Source: JBPYFK01 sp051984675 (GTDB lineage Bacteria; Actinomycetota; Actinomycetes; Mycobacteriales; Pseudonocardiaceae). Taken from it: 16,794 bases of DNA. Location: positions 1 to 16,794 of the forward strand of contig JBPYFK010000084.1 of the NCBI GenBank assembly GCA_051984675.1, in the 5' to 3' direction. The notes under the pieces were generated by a model. It did not search any database and was not told the DNA's origin. It saw only the letters and a list, made by a program, of their open reading frames with translations. This document shows, one piece after another, positions 14,295-16,794 of the stretch. Within the stretch, counting starts at the first letter, position 1, and the number at the start of each line of letters is the position of its first letter. A program made the position numbers and the translations under genes.

Positions 14295-14825
14295 TCAGGC
14301 CTGCTCGTCCCCAGCCTCGGCTTCGTCGGCCGCCTCGGTCGCGGGGGCCTCGGAAACCTCAGCAGCCTCGGCAGCGGGAGCCTCCGCCTCAGCAGCGGGG
14401 GCCTCGGCGGCCTTCTCGTCCTTGGCGAACCGGGTGCCCCGAGCCGCCTCGGCCTCGGCTGTCGCGGTCTTCTCGCTCACCAGCTCGATGACCGCCATCG
14501 GCGCGCTGTCACCCCGCCGAGGCATGGCCTTGACGATGCGGGTGTAGCCGCCCTGCCGGTCAGCGAAGAACGGGCCGATCTCCGCGAAGAGCTTGTGCAC
14601 CACGTCCTTGTCCCGGATGGTCTTCATGACCTCCCGGCGGTTGTGCAGGTCGCCCTTCTTGGCCTTGGTGATCAGTCGTTCGGCGAGCGGGCGCAGCCGC
14701 TTCGCCTTCGCCTCGGTGGTGGTGATCCTGCCGTGCTCGAACAGCGAGGTGGCCAGGTTGGCCAGAATCAGCCGCTCGTGCGACGGCGACCCGCCGAGAC
14801 GCGCTCCCTTGGTGGGGGTGGGCAT
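14295..14825 (-). CDS. rplQ: 50S ribosomal protein L17 (bL17)
   Basis: Large-subunit ribosomal protein. The 176-residue product has the complete L17 core in about residues 1-119: MPTPTKGARLGGSPSHERLI, then LATSLFEHGRITTTEAKAKR, GDLHNRREVMKTI, and GGYTRIVKAMPRRGDSAPMA. After residue 119 comes a 57-residue acidic tail rich in Ala, Glu and Pro, which makes it longer than E. coli L17 (about 127 residues). Such tails are common in actinobacterial L17. The ATG at 14825 follows GAGAGGAG. It sits 50 bases after rpoA, the standard bacterial arrangement, and before truA. Confidence 0.97.
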   Translation of the reverse strand: MPTPTKGARLGGSPSHERLILANLATSLFEHGRITTTEAKAKRLRPLAERLITKAKKGDLHNRREVMKTIRDKDVVHKLFAEIGPFFADRQGGYTRIVKAMPRRGDSAPMAVIELVSEKTATAEAEAARGTRFAKDEKAAEAPAAEAEAPAAEAAEVSEAPATEAADEAEAGDEQA

Positions 14826-14875
14826 CTGTTGCTCCTCTCAGCGCGGTGGGCGCCTTCAATGCGGCTATAGCCGGG

Positions 14876-15964
14876 CTATAGCTGCTCAGTCTCCGCGTAG
14901 TCCTGACCGTCGTCGTAGCTGTCGTCCTCACCGGGCAGGACGGCGGTGGCCATCGGGCTCACGCCCTCCTCCGCCGACCAGCCCTCCGCCGGGTACTCGG
15001 CGGCGGCAGCGGACGGGTCGAACCCGGGCGGGCTGTCCTTCAACGCCAGACCCAGGCCGACCAGCTTCATCTTGACCTCGTCGATGGACTTCGCACCAAA
15101 GTTCCGAATGTCCAGCAGGTCCGCCTCGCTGCGCGAAACCAGCTCGCCGACGGTGTGGATACCTTCGCGCTTGAGGCAGTTGTAGGAGCGCACCGTCAGG
15201 TCGAGATCCTCGATCGGCATCGCGTAGGCCGCGATCGTGTCGGCCTCGGCCGGCGACGGGCCGATCTCGATGCCTTCCGCGTCGATGTTGAGCTCGCGGG
15301 CCAGGCCGAACAGCTCGACCAGGGTGCGGCCGGCGGAGGCCACCGCGTCCCGCGGGGTGATCGACGGCTTGGTTTCGACGTCGAGGATCAGCTTGTCGAA
15401 GTCAGTGCGCTGCTCGACACGGGTCGCCTCGACCTTGTAGGTCACCTTCAGCACCGGCGAGTAGATCGAGTCCACCGGAATCCGGCCGATCTCGGCGCCG
15501 GCCTGCTTGTTCTGCACGGCCGGGACGTAACCGCGACCGCGCTCGACGACGAGCTCGATCTCCAGCTTGCCCTTCGCGTTCAGAGTGGCGATCCGCAGGT
15601 CCGGGTTGTGCACCGTGACCCCGGCCGGCGGCACGATGTCGGCCGCGGTGACCTCACCGGGGCCCTGCTTGCGCAGGTACATCGTGACCGGCTCGTCCTC
15701 CTCGGAGCTGACCACCAGCTCCTTGATGTTCAGGATGACGTCGGTGACGTCCTCCTTCACACCCGGGATCGTGCTGAACTCGTGCAGCACGCCGTCGATC
15801 CGCAGGCTGGTGACCGACGCACCAGGGATCGACGACAGGAGAGTGCGACGCAGAGAGTTGCCGAGCGTGTAGCCGAAGCCGGGCTCCAGCGGTTCGATGA
15901 CGAACCGGGAGCGGGTCTCCGACACCGCCTCCTCGGACAGTGAGGGTCGCTGCGAAATGAGCAC
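14876..15964 (-). CDS. rpoA: RNA polymerase alpha subunit
   Basis: Alpha subunit of RNA polymerase; it drives assembly of the core enzyme and contacts UP elements and activators. The 362-residue product begins MLISQRPSLSEEAVSETRSR (GTG start, with AGGAAAGGAA upstream). The N-terminal assembly domain spans about 1-230, with GFGYTLGNSLRRTLLSSIPG. The C-terminal DNA-binding domain spans about 248-312, with LTVRSYNCLKREGIHTVGEL and NFGAKSIDEVKMKL. Arg259 in VRSYNCL corresponds to E. coli Arg265, the main UP-element contact. A 50-residue acidic, Ala-rich tail follows, as in other actinobacteria. It lies between rpsD (128-base gap) and rplQ (50-base gap). Confidence 0.98.
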   Translation of the reverse strand: MLISQRPSLSEEAVSETRSRFVIEPLEPGFGYTLGNSLRRTLLSSIPGASVTSLRIDGVLHEFSTIPGVKEDVTDVILNIKELVVSSEEDEPVTMYLRKQGPGEVTAADIVPPAGVTVHNPDLRIATLNAKGKLEIELVVERGRGYVPAVQNKQAGAEIGRIPVDSIYSPVLKVTYKVEATRVEQRTDFDKLILDVETKPSITPRDAVASAGRTLVELFGLARELNIDAEGIEIGPSPAEADTIAAYAMPIEDLDLTVRSYNCLKREGIHTVGELVSRSEADLLDIRNFGAKSIDEVKMKLVGLGLALKDSPPGFDPSAAAAEYPAEGWSAEEGVSPMATAVLPGEDDSYDDGQDYAETEQL

Positions 15965-16050
15965 TGTCGTTTCCTTTCCTCATGGCGACCGCCATATGAC
16001 GCCGATGAGATGGCGAAGCAGCAGCACCCTGTCGTACTGCTACCGGGCGG

Positions 16051-16089
16051 CGGGGCGGGTGGCCGGCACGTGACCAGCCACCCGCTCCG
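16051..16089 (-). terminator. Hairpin between rpsD and rpoA (attenuator candidate)
   Basis: Arms at 16051-16063 and 16077-16089 pair over 13 positions, including one G-T, around a 13-base loop that contains CACGTG. It starts 3 bases past the rpsD stop. There is no T run on the minus strand, so it may be a partial terminator, a 3'-end stabiliser, or a site that tunes rpoA against the ribosomal genes. The rest of the 128-base gap holds a small dyad, ATGGCG-AC-CGCCAT, at 15982-15995, close to the rpoA ribosome binding site. Confidence 0.5.
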
Positions 16090-16092
16090 TCG

Positions 16093-16701
16093 TCAGACCT
16101 TCGAGTAGAACTCGACGATGAGCTGCTCGGTGATCGGAACGTCGATCTGGGCACGCTCGGGGAGCTGGTGCACCAGCACCCGCAGGGTCGAGGGCACGAC
16201 CTGCAGCCACGCCGGAATCGGCCGCTCGCCCAGGGTCTCCTTGGCGATGATGAACGGCGTCATCGCCAGCGACTTCGGCCGCACGTCGATGATGTCGAAC
16301 TTCGACACCCGGAAGCTCGGGACGTTCACCTTCTGGCCGTTGACCGTGAAGTGACCGTGCGACACGAGCTGACGGGCCTGCCGCCGGGTACGGGCGATGC
16401 CGGCGCGGTAGATCACGTTGTCCAGCCGGGACTCGAGGATCTGCAGCAGCACTTCACCCGTCTTGCCCGGGCGGCGGTGCGCCTCCTGGTAGTAGGTGCG
16501 GAACTGCCGCTCCAGCAGGCCGTAGGTGAAGCGGGCCTTCTGCTTCTCCTGCAGCTGCAGCAGGTACTCGGTTTCCTTGATCCGAGCACGGCCGTGCTGT
16601 CCCGGCGGGTACGGGCGGCGCTCAAAGGACTGGTCGCCGCCGACGAGGTCGACCTTCAGCCGGCGGGACTTGCGGGTCGCGGGACCGGTGTAACGAGCCA
16701 T
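16093..16701 (-). CDS. rpsD: 30S ribosomal protein S4 (uS4), cysteine-free form
   Basis: Primary 16S rRNA-binding protein of the small subunit, and in E. coli a translational regulator of its operon. The 202-residue product starts MARYTGPATRKSRRLKVDLV after GGGAGGAGGAG. The N-terminal part has RRPYPPGQHGRARIKETEYL. The S4 RNA-binding domain lies at about 90-155 (LDNVIYRAGIARTRRQARQL, then SHGHFTVNGQKVNVPS). No cysteine is present, so this is the zinc-independent form without the Cys4 zinc finger that some bacterial S4 proteins have. It lies 24 bases after rpsK and before rpoA. Confidence 0.98.
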   Translation of the reverse strand: MARYTGPATRKSRRLKVDLVGGDQSFERRPYPPGQHGRARIKETEYLLQLQEKQKARFTYGLLERQFRTYYQEAHRRPGKTGEVLLQILESRLDNVIYRAGIARTRRQARQLVSHGHFTVNGQKVNVPSFRVSKFDIIDVRPKSLAMTPFIIAKETLGERPIPAWLQVVPSTLRVLVHQLPERAQIDVPITEQLIVEFYSKV

Positions 16702-16725
16702 CTTTGTTTACTCCTCCTCCCGCGC

Positions 16726-16794
16726 TCAGACCCGGCGCCGCTTCGGCGGGCGGCACCCGTTGTGCGGCTGCGGGGTCACGTCCTGGATGGTGCC
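16726..16794 (-). CDS. rpsK: 30S ribosomal protein S11 (uS11), C-terminal 22 residues only
   Basis: The window edge cuts this gene; only its last 22 codons and TGA (16728-16726) are present. They read GTIQDVTPQPHNGCRPPKRR followed by RV and stop. This is the strongly conserved S11 C-terminus, which includes the NGCRPPKRRRV signature. S11 is part of the 30S platform near the mRNA exit. It precedes rpsD by 24 bases in the same operon, and rpsM would be expected further upstream, outside the window. Confidence 0.95.
   Translation of the reverse strand, partial: GTIQDVTPQPHNGCRPPKRRRV

Noticed and set aside
13324..14547. Long + strand frame opposite truA and rplQ (about 407 codons)
   Set aside because: It begins inside a terminator and runs across truA and the L17 tail; its Ala/Ser-rich end is the complement of the L17 acidic tail.

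Overview
The window is high-GC actinobacterial chromosome. Gene content and protein style point to Pseudonocardiales (Saccharopolyspora/Amycolatopsis-like); this is inferred from content and no genus is claimed. It carries a type VII secretion (ESX) core beside the end of a ribosomal protein/RNA polymerase alpha operon. The order eccC(-) / eccD(+) mycP(+) / eccB(-), followed by a block running up to truA-rplQ-rpoA-rpsD-rpsK, matches what I know of the ESX-4 locus of Mycobacterium tuberculosis (Rv3447c-Rv3450c, with truA-rpsK at Rv3455c-Rv3459c). I therefore read this as an ESX-4-type, ancestral-like system. Unlike the M. tuberculosis locus, it has an eccE gene.

Layout. 1-606 (-): an XRE/DUF5753 regulator truncated by the window edge. 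720-851 (+): a small unknown gene with a strong ribosome binding site, followed by about 480 bases of low-confidence, possibly degraded sequence that contains the terminator of eccC. 1335-5384 (-): eccC, a single-chain three-domain FtsK/SpoIIIE-like ATPase. 5679-8550 (+): eccD and mycP. 8661-9302 (+): a pentapeptide repeat protein set between mycP and eccB. 9420-11015 (-): eccB. 11189-13314 (+): eccE, overlapping by 4 bases an unrecognised 243-residue protein that may be a P-loop-less relative of the EccC ATPase domains. 13369-16794 (-): truA, rplQ, rpoA, rpsD and the 3' end of rpsK.

How the genes fit together. EccB, EccC, EccD and EccE are the four membrane components of the ESX secretion complex and MycP is its associated protease. 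The genes lie in two divergent pairs (eccC/eccD and eccB/eccE), each with a shared upstream region that contains repeats suited to co-regulation. No Esx (WXG100), PE/PPE, EccA or Esp-like gene is visible, so the substrates must be encoded elsewhere. The side of eccC where M. tuberculosis has esxT/esxU holds a terminator and a regulator instead, which suggests a rearrangement. The convergent gene ends (mycP/pentapeptide/eccB and the 243-residue protein/truA) are separated by strong hairpins.

No tRNA, rRNA, CRISPR array or insertion sequence was seen.
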